DNA of 64,000 nucleotides from Ilex aquifolium (GCA_951799425.1 OX637406.1:26096390-26160389), one strand, 5' to 3'; positions 11,649-24,858 are shown, counted from the stretch's first letter. Numbers and translations are program-made. The notes: generated by a model from the letters alone, not told the origin.

Positions 11649-11849
11649 TAGTGTTTATAGATTTTATAGACATGTTAAAGTCTAGCGCTAGTAGTGGACC
11701 TTAAGAAGTATGTTGGTGAGTCGATAGAGTGGGTACGAATTTTTTGTCATGTTCTAAGATGTCTAGTGATCACATGGTGCATATATGCATGTGCATATGT
11801 GCATGTGCATATTATTTTATGTAACTGGATTTAAATTCCAGATATAGAG

Positions 11850-14800
11850 CAATGGAACCAAATTACTACGTTGTGGAGGTTGACTTTGATGCATCTGATT
11901 AAGTTGAGGGATCAGTTCGATGAAATCAAGAGGACTATAGTGGATCTCATGGTGCAGAGGAACAATCTGATGCAAGGGTGAGAGAGACTAGAAATCTTGA
12001 GTGGGAATTAGCATAGGCTGAAATGACAAAGTCTCATATATCCTTTTTCGAGCATTTTAAGAAACTTGGGCCACCAAGTTTTGCGGGGTCAATAAACCCA
12101 TCTGAGGCAGAAAACTGGAAAAAAGCTATGATGCGTATCTTTGATATTATGTGCCCAACAGATGAATAAAGAGTCAATTTTGCTATCTTTATGCTCACGG
12201 AGGATGCTTTAAATTGGTGGGAGGATACAAAGAGATTAATGACCACCCCGACGCAAGGAGCTCAGGATGCAACTCCAATAAATGTTACTTGGGCAATGTT
12301 TGAGAAAACGTTTGATGAACAATATTTTTTACAGTCATACCGGTATGAAAAAGAGCAAGACTTCGTGGAGTTATCACAAAGGAAGATGTCTATAGTTGAG
12401 TATGATTCTAAATTCTCAGCATCGTCTCATTTTGCATTGGATATGATAAGAATTGAAGAATCCAAATGTAGAAGATTTCAGAAGGGACTAGAGTATTCTA
12501 TATAGTTGCCACTTATAGCTTATCATGCAAATACTTTTATTGAGCTATTAAATATGGCTAGACGGGTGGAAAAAGAAGTGAAAGAGAAATTTGAAAATGA
12601 TGGGAAGGAGAAACAAATTCAAGTGGAAAGTCATAACAAAGGTAAGTACGAGGTGGGACAGACTAGTAAATATTATAGGTAGTTTTTCTGGGAACATTCA
12701 AAGGATGCAACCTTTTAGGAGCTATAATGTAAACCGAGCTGGGAGAACATTTTCAAGGCAGAGACAGAGTCCATTTGGACAAAGATTCAGCAACCAATCT
12801 AATAGAGGATCTTCAAGTGAGCGAATTGGACAGGCCACTTGTTATCGACGTAGGGTGACAGGTTATTTTATTAAAGATTGCCCACAGTCAGATCGAGGTA
12901 TTGTATGCTTTGAATGTGGTGAACACGGACATATAGCTTCTCAGTGTCAAGGAGGATCTACATCTATTTCATCTTAATTCGGTAGTGTGAGGACTGGTGG
13001 TAATGTTTCTTCCAATAATCGTGGGCCTGGGAGAGGAGCAACAAACAAGTCTACTGCTCTAGGAAGGGTATTTGCTATGACCCGCTAGGATGCTCAAGCC
13101 ACTCCTGACGTTGTTATAGGTACACTATTTATCTCTGGTAGAGATGCACGTGTACTGATAGATCCAGGATCTACATATTCATTTGTATCATGTGCATTGA
13201 GCATGCATTTGGACCGACCCTTGAAATTTTTGGATATTAGTTTAGCTGGTTCTGCTCCAGTAGGAGATGTAGTGATAGTGGAGAAGATATATAAGAGTTG
13301 TGTGTTACATGTGGGTTACAGAGATTTATATGTTGATCTTGTACCTCTTGATATTCAAGATTTTGATATTATTTTGGGGTTGGATATCAGTATATCATGC
13401 TACTATAGACTGTTTTAGGAAAGATGTGATATTTAAGCTACCAAATGAAACATAGTTTAGATTTTCTGGTGATAAAAAATTGACCCCTACATGTCTAATT
13501 TCGGCTATGAAAACTAAGAAATTATTGAGGCATGGTTGTCAAGGATATCTTGCTTATATAGTGGACACCAAGAAAGAAGAGGTACAACTTAAGGATATTC
13601 TAGTAGTTCAGGAATTTCCAGATGTATTTCTAGAAGAGTTACCTAGACTACCACCAAAGAGATAAGTGGAGTTTACCATTGAACTACTCCCAGGTACTTC
13701 TCCTATCCATTACTCCATATCACATGGCTTCTGCTAATTTAAAAGAATTGAATATATAGTTACAAGATTTACTAGAATGGGAATTTATTCGGCCTAGTGT
13801 TTCACCATGGGTGCTCCTGTTTTATTTGTGAAGAAAAAGGATGGGACTTTAAGATTGTGTATTGATTACCGCCAGCTTAATAAGGTAACAATACGTAACA
13901 AATATCCCTTGTCTCGTATTGATGACTTATTTGACCAGTTGTAAGGTGCGAGAGTATTTAGCAAGATTGATCTCAAGGCAGGTTATCATTAGCTAAAGGT
14001 AAGGAGTAGTGATGTTTCAAAGACATTTTTTTCGAACTAGGTATGGTCATTTCGAATTTCCAGTGATGTCATTTGGTTTGACAAATGCGCCAGCTGCCTT
14101 TATGGATTTAATGAATCAGGTATTTCAGCCTTACCTAGATTCATTCGTTATTGTGTTCATTGATGATATCCTTATATATTCTCGTAGTAAGGAAGAACAT
14201 GAATGACATTTGAGGATTGTGCTGCAGACACTACGAGAAAAACAATTGTATGCTAAGTTAAGTAACTGTGAGTTTTGCTTAGATCGGGTTGTATTTTTGG
14301 GACATGTAATTTCAGGTGATGGTATCTTTGTGGATCCCAAGAAAGTGGAGGCAGTGGTAAAGTGGGAGAGACTAGCTACGGTAACGGAGATTCGCAGTTT
14401 CTTAGGTCTTACTGGATATTATCGCATATATGTACAAAGATTTTCAGTATTAGCATCACCTTTGACACGATTGACTCGAAGCGATGTAAAATTTGATTGG
14501 AGTGATGCGTGTGAACACAGTTTTCAAGAGTTAAAGCAAAAATTAATTTCAGCTCCAGTTTTGACTATACCATCGGGTAGTGGTGGATTTGTGATATATA
14601 GTGATGCCTCTCATTAAGGATTGGGTTGTGTTAATGTAGCATGGTAGAGTGATTGTCTATGCCTCCAGAGAAATAAAGAACCATGAAAAGAATTATCATA
14701 CTCATGATTTGGAGTTGGCTGTTATTGTTTTTGTTTTAAAGCTTTGGAGACATTATTTATATGGCGAGACATATGAGATTTTTACAGATCACCAAAGCTT

Positions 14801-16500
14801 AAAATATTTATTCACACAAAAAGAGTTGAATCTGAGCAAATGAGGTGGATGGAATTAATTAAATATTATGATTGCTCAATACACTACCATCCAAGGAAAG
14901 CTAATGTGGTAGCTGATGCACTGAGCATAAAATCATCAGGGAGATTATCATGCATTCAGTGTACCCGTGTGGGTAATATTACTGAGTTGAGATTGATGGG
15001 AGTGGATATGGTATTGATCGGTACATATGTTATACTAGCACAATTCAAAGTTAGACCTATGCTAGTGGATCATATCAAAGAGTTACAACATCAAGACTCA
15101 TACCTAGAAAAGATTAGAAAAGAAGAGTAAAATGGAAGCAAGACAAATTTTGTAGTTCGTGGTGACGGTATGTTATGCTTTGACACTCGACTTTGTGTGC
15201 CAAATGATACTACCTTGAAGAAGGACATTCTGGATGAAACTCATAATTCCTTATATGCTATTCACCTTGGGAGTACAAAAATATATCGAGATTTGAGAGA
15301 GCATTATTGGTGGAGTAGAATGAAGCAGGTGATTGCTGAGTTTGTTTCTAGATGTTTAGTCTGTCAATAGGTGAAGACTAAGCATCAACATTCTGTAGGT
15401 TTATTATAGCCTCTTCCTATTCCAGAATGGAAATGAGAACATATCACCATGGATTTTATATTGGGACTTCCACAGACTCAGAGTGGGCATGATTCCATTT
15501 GGGTTATTGTGGACAGATTGACGAAGTCAGCTCATTTTTTAGCCGTTAAGTCTACTTATTTGCTTGAAAAGTATGCTAAAATTTGCGTTGATGAGATTTT
15601 GCGCTGGCATGGTGCTCTTGTATCCATTGTGACAGATAGAGATTCGAAGTTTACATCTAGGTTTTGGTCTAGTTTATAGCATGCATGGGTACTACCTTGA
15701 AGTTCAGCACAACCTCTCATCCTCAGATGGACGAGTAGTCTGAACGAATAATTCAAACCCTATAAGATATGTTGTGTGCTTGTGTGTTGGAATTAAAAGG
15801 TAGTTGGGATACTCACTTGCCTTTAATAGAGTTTGCTTATAAAAATATTTATCATAATAGCATTGATATGACACCATATGAAGCACTCTATGACAGAAAG
15901 TGTAGGACTCCAGTTTGTTGGAGTGAAGTGGGGGAAAGGCAAATATTGGGTCCCGAGCTAGTGCAAGTAACTACAGATAAATTCAAAGTAATTTAAGATC
16001 GATTGAATGTTGCTCAAAGCAGACAGAAAAGTTATACTGATGAACACAAAAAAATTTAGAGTTTGAAGTGGGTGATCGAGTATTTCTGAGGATATCTCCT
16101 TGGAAAGGTGTACTGAGATTTGGAAAGAAGGGGAAGCTTAGTCCGAGATATATTGGGCCCTTTGAGATTCTAGGAAGGGTTGGGGCTACAGCTTACTGAT
16201 TAGATTTACCTTCGGAGTTATCTCGTTTGCATAATGTATTTCATGTTTCTATGCTCCGTAGGTACATACTCAAACCGTCTCATGTATTGGTTGTGCAGCC
16301 TTTAGATTTAAAAGAAGATTTGACTTACATTGAGGAGCCAATACATATTTTAGCTCGTCGAGAGAAAGTATTATGTAATAAGACCATTATGTTAGTAAAG
16401 GTCTTGTGGAGGAGTCACTCAGTTGAGGAGGCTACTTGGGAAACTGAGGAGAATATGAAAACTCAGTATCCTCATCTGTTTTCATTGGGTAAGTAAATTT
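11850..16500 (+). pseudogene. Ty3 gag-pol region of family B element (fossil)
   Basis: Recognisable parts in order are: gag core about 12060-12510 (ALNWWEDTKR and following), CCHC knuckle CFECGEHGHIASQC near 12907-12950, protease about 13080-13420, and reverse transcriptase about 13660-14450 with FIDDILIY near 14157-14180. RNase H lies at about 14560-14930 ([13 protein letters not shown]), integrase at about 15170-16000 (zinc-binding part, then MDFI and TDRDSKF), and a chromodomain-like tail near 16227-16490 (VEEATWE). All are clearly homologous to the region at 36-4094 but more diverged and AT-richer. It is broken at many places and cannot be active. Confidence 0.92.
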
Positions 16501-16518
16501 CGGGGACAAAATTTTATT

Positions 16519-16532
16519 TAGGAGGGGAGACT
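16519..16532 (+). other. Polypurine tract of family B element
   Basis: taggaggggagact directly precedes the second TGTGAAACCC, preceded by tttcggggacaaaattt, the counterpart of the motif at 4150-4170. Confidence 0.88.
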
Positions 16533-17573
16533 TGTGAAACCCTAACATGCATGTCATAGCATTTAATTGAATGTAATAGTATAATAGAAAAGATACATAA
16601 AATTTTAAGGAAAAATAGAATTTTCTAAAAAAATTTGGGGAGGTAAGTGTAATTATATAATATTTAATGCGAGTTATGCATGGGATCGAGTAAAAGTTCG
16701 TGTAATATATATAAGTTTCTTTTAAATAGGAAGCAAAATTTGTTGGGGTTATATGTATGAGTGCGGGAAAAAATAATAATAAGTTAAGGGTTACGTTAAA
16801 GTTTAAAATGATAACAAGAGTAAGTGAGATAAATATTTGTTTCAAGGATCATGGTCGAATGTTTTCTAATGATGGATTTTAGATATAGGTAGATATTCAT
16901 AGGTGTATATATGGATATATTATATGTGATGAGTTAGTAGTAAAAGTAATAAATCATTAAATATAGTGAGCAAATGTGGACCACACATTCAAAAACAAAA
17001 AAAAAAATGGTGTGATTTTTACTGGATGAGTGGCGGCCGAAGCAATTTGCTTTGGGTGGAAGTATGATGAGGGAGGTGGTTAAGATGAAAGAAACAAAAA
17101 AAAAAAAAAAAAGTGAGGTGTCAAGATATGAAAGAAAAAAAGCACACTTGTCCTTAGCTTGTGTGTTTGTGTTGTGTATGGGGATGTGTGCTCAATAGAT
17201 AAGTGAGATATGGGATTTTCATAGTGTCAGTCATGGGAAAAAAATAAAGGCTAAGAGACATTAAAAAGAAAGAAAAAGAGGTGCTGGTGGAGAAGAGAGG
17301 TGTAATAGAAAGCAAAGTTAACATGCAAAAGAGTTGTTGTTAAAGATAGACTACGATACGGTATCCTTAATTTTGAGTTATTGTTTAAAAATGTTTAGTT
17401 TTATTTTATGAATGATAAATTTAAACCCTTATGATTATTGAAGTATAACTAACAGTATAATGAATATTGTTCTTGTTGGAAATAACTATTGCATGTGTGT
17501 ATTTATATAACCACCAGATGAGATTAAGTAGTTTTAATGAGTGTTCATAGAATAATTGTTTAATTGGAGCTGC

Positions 17574-20151
17574 AGTGAAGCTCCTAAAATCGAGGGTCCT
17601 TTGTCAACCAGTTAATCACTCATCAACCCGTGGAAGTACACGTGAATGCCGCATAACCCGACACCACATCACAACATCTCCTTCACCGGGATCATAACCA
17701 ACACAGAGTTCGGGCAGAGTCTCCATTGTACCGTGCACTCCCAAACGCATAACTTGTGTACAATTCAATCACTTGACCATTCCAAGGTCCAACATACATT
17801 TATTTACCCTTAATATTACTCCATTTACCTCCTTTGAGCAAAAGGACTCAAGGTCAGGAGGCTTGATAAAAGTATTTTAATTTTCTGAAATTTAAGGGGA
17901 CCTACCGATAGATAATCAACGTTCTACCGGTAGAAGTGCCCACTGGAATTCTTCTACCGGTAGATACTTAACGTTCTACCGATAGAAATGCACACTAAAA
18001 TTTTTCTACCGGTAGATAATCGACGTTCCACTGGTAGAAGTACCTACTAGAATTATTCTACCGGTAGATAATCAATGTTCTACCGGTAGAAATGCCCAGT
18101 TTGCCCCTAATTCAATCATTTTTCAATTTCAACACTTCCAATCTCATACAACAACCACCCAAACTCATATAACATCAAATTTTACACAAAATACAGTTCA
18201 TATGAGTTTGTTTTACAATCCTTATAAAATATTACATATCCCAAAATAGCTACACACTTGTTTTACAAAAAAATAGTTTAAAGCCACAACTCGGCTTTCT
18301 TCATCCATGAGGGCCCAAGTGAGAGTCATCCACTGGCGCTTGTCCCGCACCTAAAATGTTGTCCCCATAAAGGGTGAGCCACGCTCAATAGGGTATCTCC
18401 TAAATAAGATACTCCCCAACCTAGATGCATATGAAATGCTCACATGCAATTCAACAATCAACAAATAATCCATTTAAGAATATGCAATTCATAATGGAAT
18501 ACTCTATGTCATGCCATGTTATGAGATTAGACTCTCACATGCAACGCAACCCGAGCCTTCACTGACTCCCATATCACATGAAATGTCCTGCGTATGAATC
18601 CGGACATTCCAAGCCCCCGCCATTGATGTTGCACATCCAATGACCATTATAAATTCCAGGTCTTTCTTGGGGGTGGGTATTTATGGACTTACACCAACAG
18701 ACACCCAACCGATACGGCATTTATGGACTTCCACAAACGGCTCCGCATACGCCGACACACTTTATAGACTCTATACCAACGAAATGCATATCCAAATCAC
18801 CGGGTCTTGCACCCGAGGGACAGTTTAGCCCTTCTTGCTAACTCCGACCCTATTTTCAATGCAACCCGTGCGACTCAGTCAAATCTTGGTCTAACTTTCC
18901 CGATCCCACGCATCATCCACTAAGAATGGTGTTTGATTTAAACCATGCACACACCCACACTCATGTCACATGCTCACGAATGTGATGCTTCCCGTGCATA
19001 TGCAAATGTAATGTACAATTGCAAATCTCAAGTCATGTTCAATATGTCATAAGCACATTATGAACAATATTTCATCTAAACCAACATTCTCAATTGTCAA
19101 TTATATCATAAGCATATAATTATAATTTACATCATCAAAACATGTTATATCAATTTCATTCAAATAACATGCTCATATCATTCAAGACATTTTATCAGAC
19201 ACCCACAAGGCACAAAATCATGTAAACATATAATATGCCCAATTCATCAAATTCCTCATGATACCAAATAAGCAATTTCAACAAACCTAATTCATGCAAG
19301 AATTGATTTTAATCATTCTTGAATCCACTTTCCACATTTCAATCATAATAGGTATGTGTCATACATGAGATTACATCTCTAACACCCTACCTATTTCATA
19401 TTTCAACCATAGGTTGGAAATAAACCTAGGTAGGAGAAAAACCCTATCTCTTGAAGCGTAATATATGTAGTAGAAAGCTCCCAAGAACCCAAATCAAGCT
19501 TCAAGCCTTAATTTTCAAAAATCCAGTCTTTGAGACCTCGTCAAAATCCTCGATTTTTGGTATGGTTTTGTAACCCACATCGCATAGAACAATCTTTGTT
19601 CTTGGCCCAAGGCAATTCGACAAGCGGAGAGCCGTAGATCTTAGAGAGAAGGTTGAAGAATCCCTTCTTTTCCCTCTCTTCCCTCTCTTCCCTCCCCCTC
19701 TCTTTTCCAGAATTTCAAGGCTGAGAAATGGAGGAAAAATCTGATTTCCCCCCTTTTTATACTCCATATATACTTGGTTCTCGTTACGCCACGCGTCCGC
19801 CTTTCCTAGGCCCGATTTCATTGTGATCCAATTAAATCTCGTTCCGTTTTAAGTTCAATATATTTTTATTTGAACTTAATTTAAATTATTTTTCATGTTT
19901 CTCAAATAAATTCCCGTTCGCGTTTATTTTGGTCACGCGACACCCGTTTGCCTCGTAAAACTCAAAAAATCCGACTATCTCGGAATTCAATATAAATTGA
20001 CTGAGTAATTAGATTTTTTGAGATGAATCCAACGGTGAGGTCCATTTTATCATCCGAGTTCTAGAAAAATTTAGATTTTCAACCCGTACCATAGTGGCTA
20101 ATTACCGTTTTGCCCTAATTCATAAAAATTTAAATTTTCTCAAGTTTTACA
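17574..20151 (-). repeat. Solo LTR, family A, inverted, nested in the family B LTR
   Basis: It contains, in inverted order, the family A landmarks: the ggtcctttgtcaacc end, an array of palindromes, gtgagccacgctcaatagg near 18384, the leader block near 19455-19690, and the start, which reads ctcaagttttaca at 20139-20151. About 2578 bp. The flanks read GCTGC (17569-17573) and TCTGC (20152-20156), a near-perfect five-base duplication. No internal coding is attached, so it is a solo LTR. Confidence 0.85.
17901..18091 (-). repeat. Array of CTACCGGTAG palindromes in LTR
   Basis: At least four perfect or near-perfect ttCTACCGGTAGaa palindromes and several variants occur every ~30 bases. Spacers such as TGCCCACTGGAAT (17937-17949) are identical to the spacer in the 6183 array, although the palindrome arms differ. 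Confidence 0.93.
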
Positions 20152-21603
20152 TCTGCCATGTTAATAAAGCATAAATTAAAATCCTGCAATTATGGATTTG
20201 ATATTTAGATTTCTAAAATTAATTGATTTAAATAAATGGGTGAATTTAGTGTTGAAATTTAAACTATAAAAAATTTGTAGTTGGTGCTGGAATTTTTATT
20301 TAGAAGCTAAAATAGCTTTCTTAAGTGTTAAAAAATAATATTTAGAAGCTGAAATTATGTTTGTGGTGACTAGAATTGATACTATATGATTGGGTTCATT
20401 TTTTTTTTTTTTTGTGGCTACAAAATGACTAAGGCCATTTAAACACTGTCGTAGTGATAAAAAAAAAAAGTCAAGGTAATATCACAATTTTTTTTAAGCA
20501 GACTGAAATTGTTAGTTTAAACGTTGCAAATCAACCTTTAGATGTATATCATTATTTAAATACTATAAGAAATATTTGAGTGAGTTAGAGTGAAATCCCT
20601 AAATGTAATTGGGATGTACTCATTTGAAAAGATAGATGAAGTTTAAGTATGATCATCGTATGCAACCAAAGTAGAGCATCAAATGCATGTTCATATGCAT
20701 TCACTCGCATTCACTAAATTATTTAAGGGTCGATGCTCACTTGCATTTGCACACATGCTAATTATTAGGGTCCGAGGCTACTATCTCAGTTGCACATAGG
20801 GATCGACCGTAAAGCAAGGAGGAGTATCTGTCAGTGATAAAGGTGAAATGTACTGCTTCATAATAATTGAATTATTTTTCATTATGTAAAATGAAGTTTT
20901 TGATGAATTGATTTGGGCTGTGTTGCTTAAACTATGGATCAAATGTGCTTTTATGAAAAACTTGAGATTTGAGTATTATTCACTATGCCCAGTTGTTGAT
21001 AGCTTGGCATGGCTTACATGTTGTTGGTTTGGACACTGTGCAATTGTTGTGAGACAACTTGAGATTGCTTAAATATTGTAGATAGCCTGACATTACTTAT
21101 ATGCTGATATTTAACCTGCTGCTTATGTGGATATTTACTATTTTGATATATGAGGTTGATTTGAGTTTAAAAGTGAGTTGAGTTCACTTTCGTTGTAATT
21201 TGCGAGTTATGAGTTTCTTTTGGGTAGAATTATACTTGATCCATATTTTTGTTATATTTCCTTTGATTATGATGTTTAGAACAGTCAAGAAAATTATTGG
21301 TTTCAGGATGCCGAAGTCTAGAGTGAGGTCCACTACTACACTAGCATGGTAGAGATCTATTTATGTACATATTGTACAGGTGTGTTTGTTTTCTCTGTTG
21401 TTGTAAGGGGATGGAATCTCTAATCTTTTATTTTGGTACAAACGACACTATTGTGTACTCTTTTATATATCTATTTTTAGCGTTATTAGGTGACATTATA
21501 ATTTTAAATGTGTTATTGCATTATAAACGTAGGTATTGTCATGTGTTGAGTTATACTTCCATCTCTGGGAAACCGAGGGGATCTCTCAGGATGGGGTGTG
21601 ACG

Positions 21604-23285
21604 CCACTGATCTAAATATGGCGACAAACAAGGCGGCTAGAGCACACATCCAGAAAGCTGTGCAAATTAGACAAATCTACTGAGTTGGGATAATAGTCGA
21701 GCTCATCGGCAAAAAGTGAAATACTGATCAGTTGGATGGACTAATTAGCTTCTCTGATAGTGACTTGGTTAGGATTCATCACTCGCATAACGATGCTCTA
21801 GTCCAAACCCTGCAAATAGCCAACTTTAACGTATAAAGAATCTTGATTGAACAGGGGAGTTCTTATGACATTACGTACCTTGGCCTATTCCACAGGCTCG
21901 GCTTAAAGGAGGAGAACTTGAAGTAAGCCAGCACTCCGCTGGTCAGTTTTCAACGAAAATATGATCTTGCCAAAAGAAAACATAACCCTTCTAGTTTTGG
22001 TTGGCCCAACCGAGACCATGATGAGTTTCTAGTTGTGGAAACCGATTCAGTTTACAACGCAATTATGGGACGTACTTGGCTACATGAGAGGAAGGCAGTA
22101 CCCTCGACGTGCCACCAAATCTTGAGGTTCCCGACAGAGGGAGATAGATTTTTGACGTCCACAGGGACCAGGTAAGTGCGAGGAGCTACTTGTTTGCCTC
22201 TATAAGAGAAAAAGAGATGGAAGAGAATCAGGGTGTCGAATTGTCATCGGAACCAACCCAAAATAGCAACCATGGTTTGAGCGGTCTGGGTTAGGGGAGT
22301 CAGTGACAAGCTTGGCTGAATGCATTATGGAAGACCTGAAGACCATATTGCTAGAAGGGAGTATCGAGAAATTCTTCTTGATTCGATCTTCACTTACACA
22401 ACACATGCAATAGGCTCTAGGGAGTCTTCTTAAAAGAAACATTGACGTGTTCATCTGGACTCCATAGGAGATGTCGGGCATTAATTGTGAATTCATGTGC
22501 CATCATCTAAATGTTGAACCAAACTTCAAACCGATCAAATAGAAACAAAGGAGGTCGGCATCGAAGCACATGGAAGCTATTAATGAAGAGGTCAATCAGA
22601 GGTGCAGTACCCAACCACGCTTTCAAACACTATAGTTGTCAAGAAGAAGTGCAACAAGTGGAGGATCTACATAGACTTCATAAACTCAACAAAGCATGCC
22701 CCAAATATAGTTTCCCTTTGCCAAAGATCAACCAACTGGTCGATGCCACCTTAGGGCATGAACGGATGAGTTTTCTTAATGCTTATAGAGGCTACCACTA
22801 GATACCGCTCTTTGAGCAAGATCAGGAGAAGACTTCCTTCATCACTTCGTAGGGGGTGTATTGTTACAACATGATGTCCTTCAGACTCAAGAACGCTAGA
22901 GAAACCTACCAGAGGCTGGTCACACGTATGTTTAAATGAATATTGGGGGACACCATGGAGGTATACATTGACGACATGATGGTGAAAATTCGCAAAGAAA
23001 TCGACCACTTTACCGACCTGTTAAGAAATTTTAATGTGTTGAGAGAGTATAAGATGAGGCTTAACGCCTCAAAATGCGCCTTTGGGGTTAGGTCGGGAAA
23101 GTTTTTGGGCTACCTAGTCACCAAGCAAGGGATCAAGGCTAATCTTGATCAAGTTAGAGCCTTGATGGAGCTCCAATCACTAGGCACAGTCAAGGAGATG
23201 TAAAGGTTGACTGACATGGTTGCTACCTTCAACTGATTTATATCCAAATCACCTGACTTGTGTAGGCCATTATGGAGGTTTTAAT
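21604..23285 (+). mobile_element. Ty3/gypsy Tat-type element, protease-RT part (right half, broken)
   Basis: This continues the element seen at 7930-9218 after the nested insertion. The protease region near 21790-22180 carries YNAIMGRTWLHERKAVPST-like sequence, which is typical of Tat. Reverse transcriptase near 22540-23285 shows LNKACPKYSFPLPKINQLVD, MEVYIDDMMVK and KCAFGVRSGKFLGYLV. It is broken at many places. The right end fades near 23285, where a different LTR begins. Confidence 0.88.
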
Positions 23286-24285
23286 CTCTTCAACCGGGAT
23301 GTTTGGGCTTCAATAAAGGGGTTCCCCTCGCTAATTTGGACCTTAGGAACTCATTTATGGCTTTATAAATGGATTTGGAAGTTTTTTGAGGGGTGAAAAC
23401 GAAGGTTTCAGGTTTGTCCATGTTTTGAAAACCTTATTTTTGCTAATTTTGACCTTAGTTTTGAAGGGGTTAGAGGGAGATTCAAGGGGTGTAACTTATG
23501 GGGATTGAAAGAGGGGTATGTAGGGAGTGTTTAGGTTTATAAAACAAGAGTAAAGGTGTACTATAGTGATAGAAAAGAAGATTCAAAGTGGGGAGGTTGA
23601 AGCTGGTTGGGGGAACCTAGGGTTTTGGTTAAAGGGCTGCAAGGAAGAAGATGAAGTGGGGGGAAGGACACCAGTGGACCTCGACAGCACTAGTGGATGC
23701 GTCCAAGAGCCAATGGACCTCTAGTTGGTCTGAAAAGTTCCCTAACGTTCATACGAAAGTCACTATAAAATTTTATTGCAATCCGATACTCTGGTCAATT
23801 CGAGGTGTAAAATATCCATTTTGCCCTCTAGGGTCGATTTGACCCAATTTTTGGGTGATTTTGGTAAAAAAAAAATTGATATTTAGGTTTAGATAGTTAA
23901 ATTGAATATGTGTATGAAATTTCATTGAAACTTAACACCGTTTTATTTTTGGTAGTTTTGGATCGATACACTACGACTGGTACGATTTCTCAATTATGAA
24001 ACAGGCGAAGCTTTTCAAATTCAATTTTAAATTATTCCATACATTATTTATGATTTTTTAGCATGTTTTAAAATATATGATTGAGTGTTTGAATATTGAC
24101 TTGGTATTCGGACTCGGATTAGGATTTTGAGTGTGATTTGACACAAATGCTCGAAATGATCGTATTATTCATATTGAATGAGACTCTGGGATCCTTTTGA
24201 ACTAAATTTAAGTTCACTCAGGTTCAAGTGGCAAAGGGTTTACATTCCAGGTTTAGACCGTAAAAGATTTCATTGAGTTCGTAAA

Positions 24286-24376
24286 TGTCTGGGTGGCCCA
24301 GTTGGTCTTCAGACTTGGATACCGAATTGTGACTAGGGAGTGTATCTTCCTCGGGGTTCAAGTCCCCCAAAAGCTT
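24286..24376 (+). repeat. tRNA-like / SINE-head-like sequence
   Basis: An A-box-like TGGCCCAGTTGG at 24294-24305 and a good B box GGTTCAAGTCC at 24355-24365 are about 60 bases apart, as in tRNA-derived SINE heads. No clear tail or flanking duplication is seen, and cloverleaf pairing is poor by eye, so it is not a functional tRNA gene. Confidence 0.45.
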
Positions 24377-24622
24377 GGATTATATGTCCGTATGGACCTT
24401 GAGTGGTCTATTAGGATGATTGTCCGTCTGTGTACTGTACAGGATGTTTCTGAACTCTCTTTTGTTGCACTATTTTGCTTAAATGTTATTGTTTCACATG
24501 AAATGACATGTTTCTCATATATACATATCAAATGTTCATTTTTATTTTGCCTAATCATGTTAAGCTATGTATTTTCAAACTCGCATGCCTGGAATTTGAG
24601 TTACTCTACTGAGCTATTAATG

Positions 24623-24627
24623 CTTAC
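24623..24627. repeat. Target site duplication CTTAC (left)
   Basis: CTTAC is repeated at 33695-33699, exactly bounding the element 24628-33694. Confidence 0.95.
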
Positions 24628-24858
24628 TGTGACGCCCCAATTTTCGGGGGTCCTTTATTAACCGTTGACCATCCGTCAACCCGCGAAAATACTCGTGATG
24701 GTCGTATAACCCGACACCACGTCATTCACATGCTTTTAACCGGATTTACCATCCACAAGATCAATTATACCTCAAATTATGTCCATTTATGTCATAGGAA
24801 CCAAAGAAGACCAAGCCCAAAAGCATGGCTAAGCATTTTGAAAATTTCAAATTTTTGG

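Larger units (their letters stand above)
9219..21603 (+). mobile_element. Ty3/gypsy chromovirus, Tekay-like (family B), whole outline, broken
   Basis: This is a full-outline element: 5' LTR 9219-11631, primer site 11637-11648, gag-pol region about 11850-16500, polypurine tract 16519-16532, and 3' LTR 16533-21603 (interrupted by another LTR at 17574-20151). It is flanked by CCACT duplications and sits inside an older Tat element. Coding is heavily broken, with on the order of twenty breaks. By eye the first ~185 bases of the two LTRs differ at about 13 places (about 7%), so insertion was probably a few million years ago at a rate near 1.3e-8 per site per year. Confidence 0.93.
16533..21603 (+). 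repeat. 3' LTR of family B element, split by an inserted LTR
   Basis: The left part, 16533 to about 17473, and the right part, from about 20196 to 21603, together match the 5' LTR at 9219-11631. The middle is the inverted solo LTR 17574-20151 plus about 140 bases of other sequence. It is followed by the CCACT duplication. Confidence 0.92.
23290..24627 (+). repeat. 5' LTR (left piece) of a further Ty3 element, unclassified
   Basis: The right piece, 33695-34028, ends GGGTGTGACA and is followed by an initiator-Met primer site. The left piece carries ttactctactgagctattaatgcttac just before the nested element, a pattern I know from Tekay-type LTRs. The two pieces join across the CTTAC duplication of the inserted element. 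The exact LTR start, near 23280-23320, could not be fixed. No gene is seen. The 122-codon frame at 24293-24661 crosses the insertion boundary and is not credible. Confidence 0.6.

Noticed and set aside
24286-24376. Functional tRNA gene
   Set aside because: A and B boxes are present but cloverleaf pairing is poor by eye and the segment lies in an old LTR.
24293-24661. 122-codon frame
   Set aside because: Runs across the boundary of the nested element at 24628, so it cannot be an ancestral gene.
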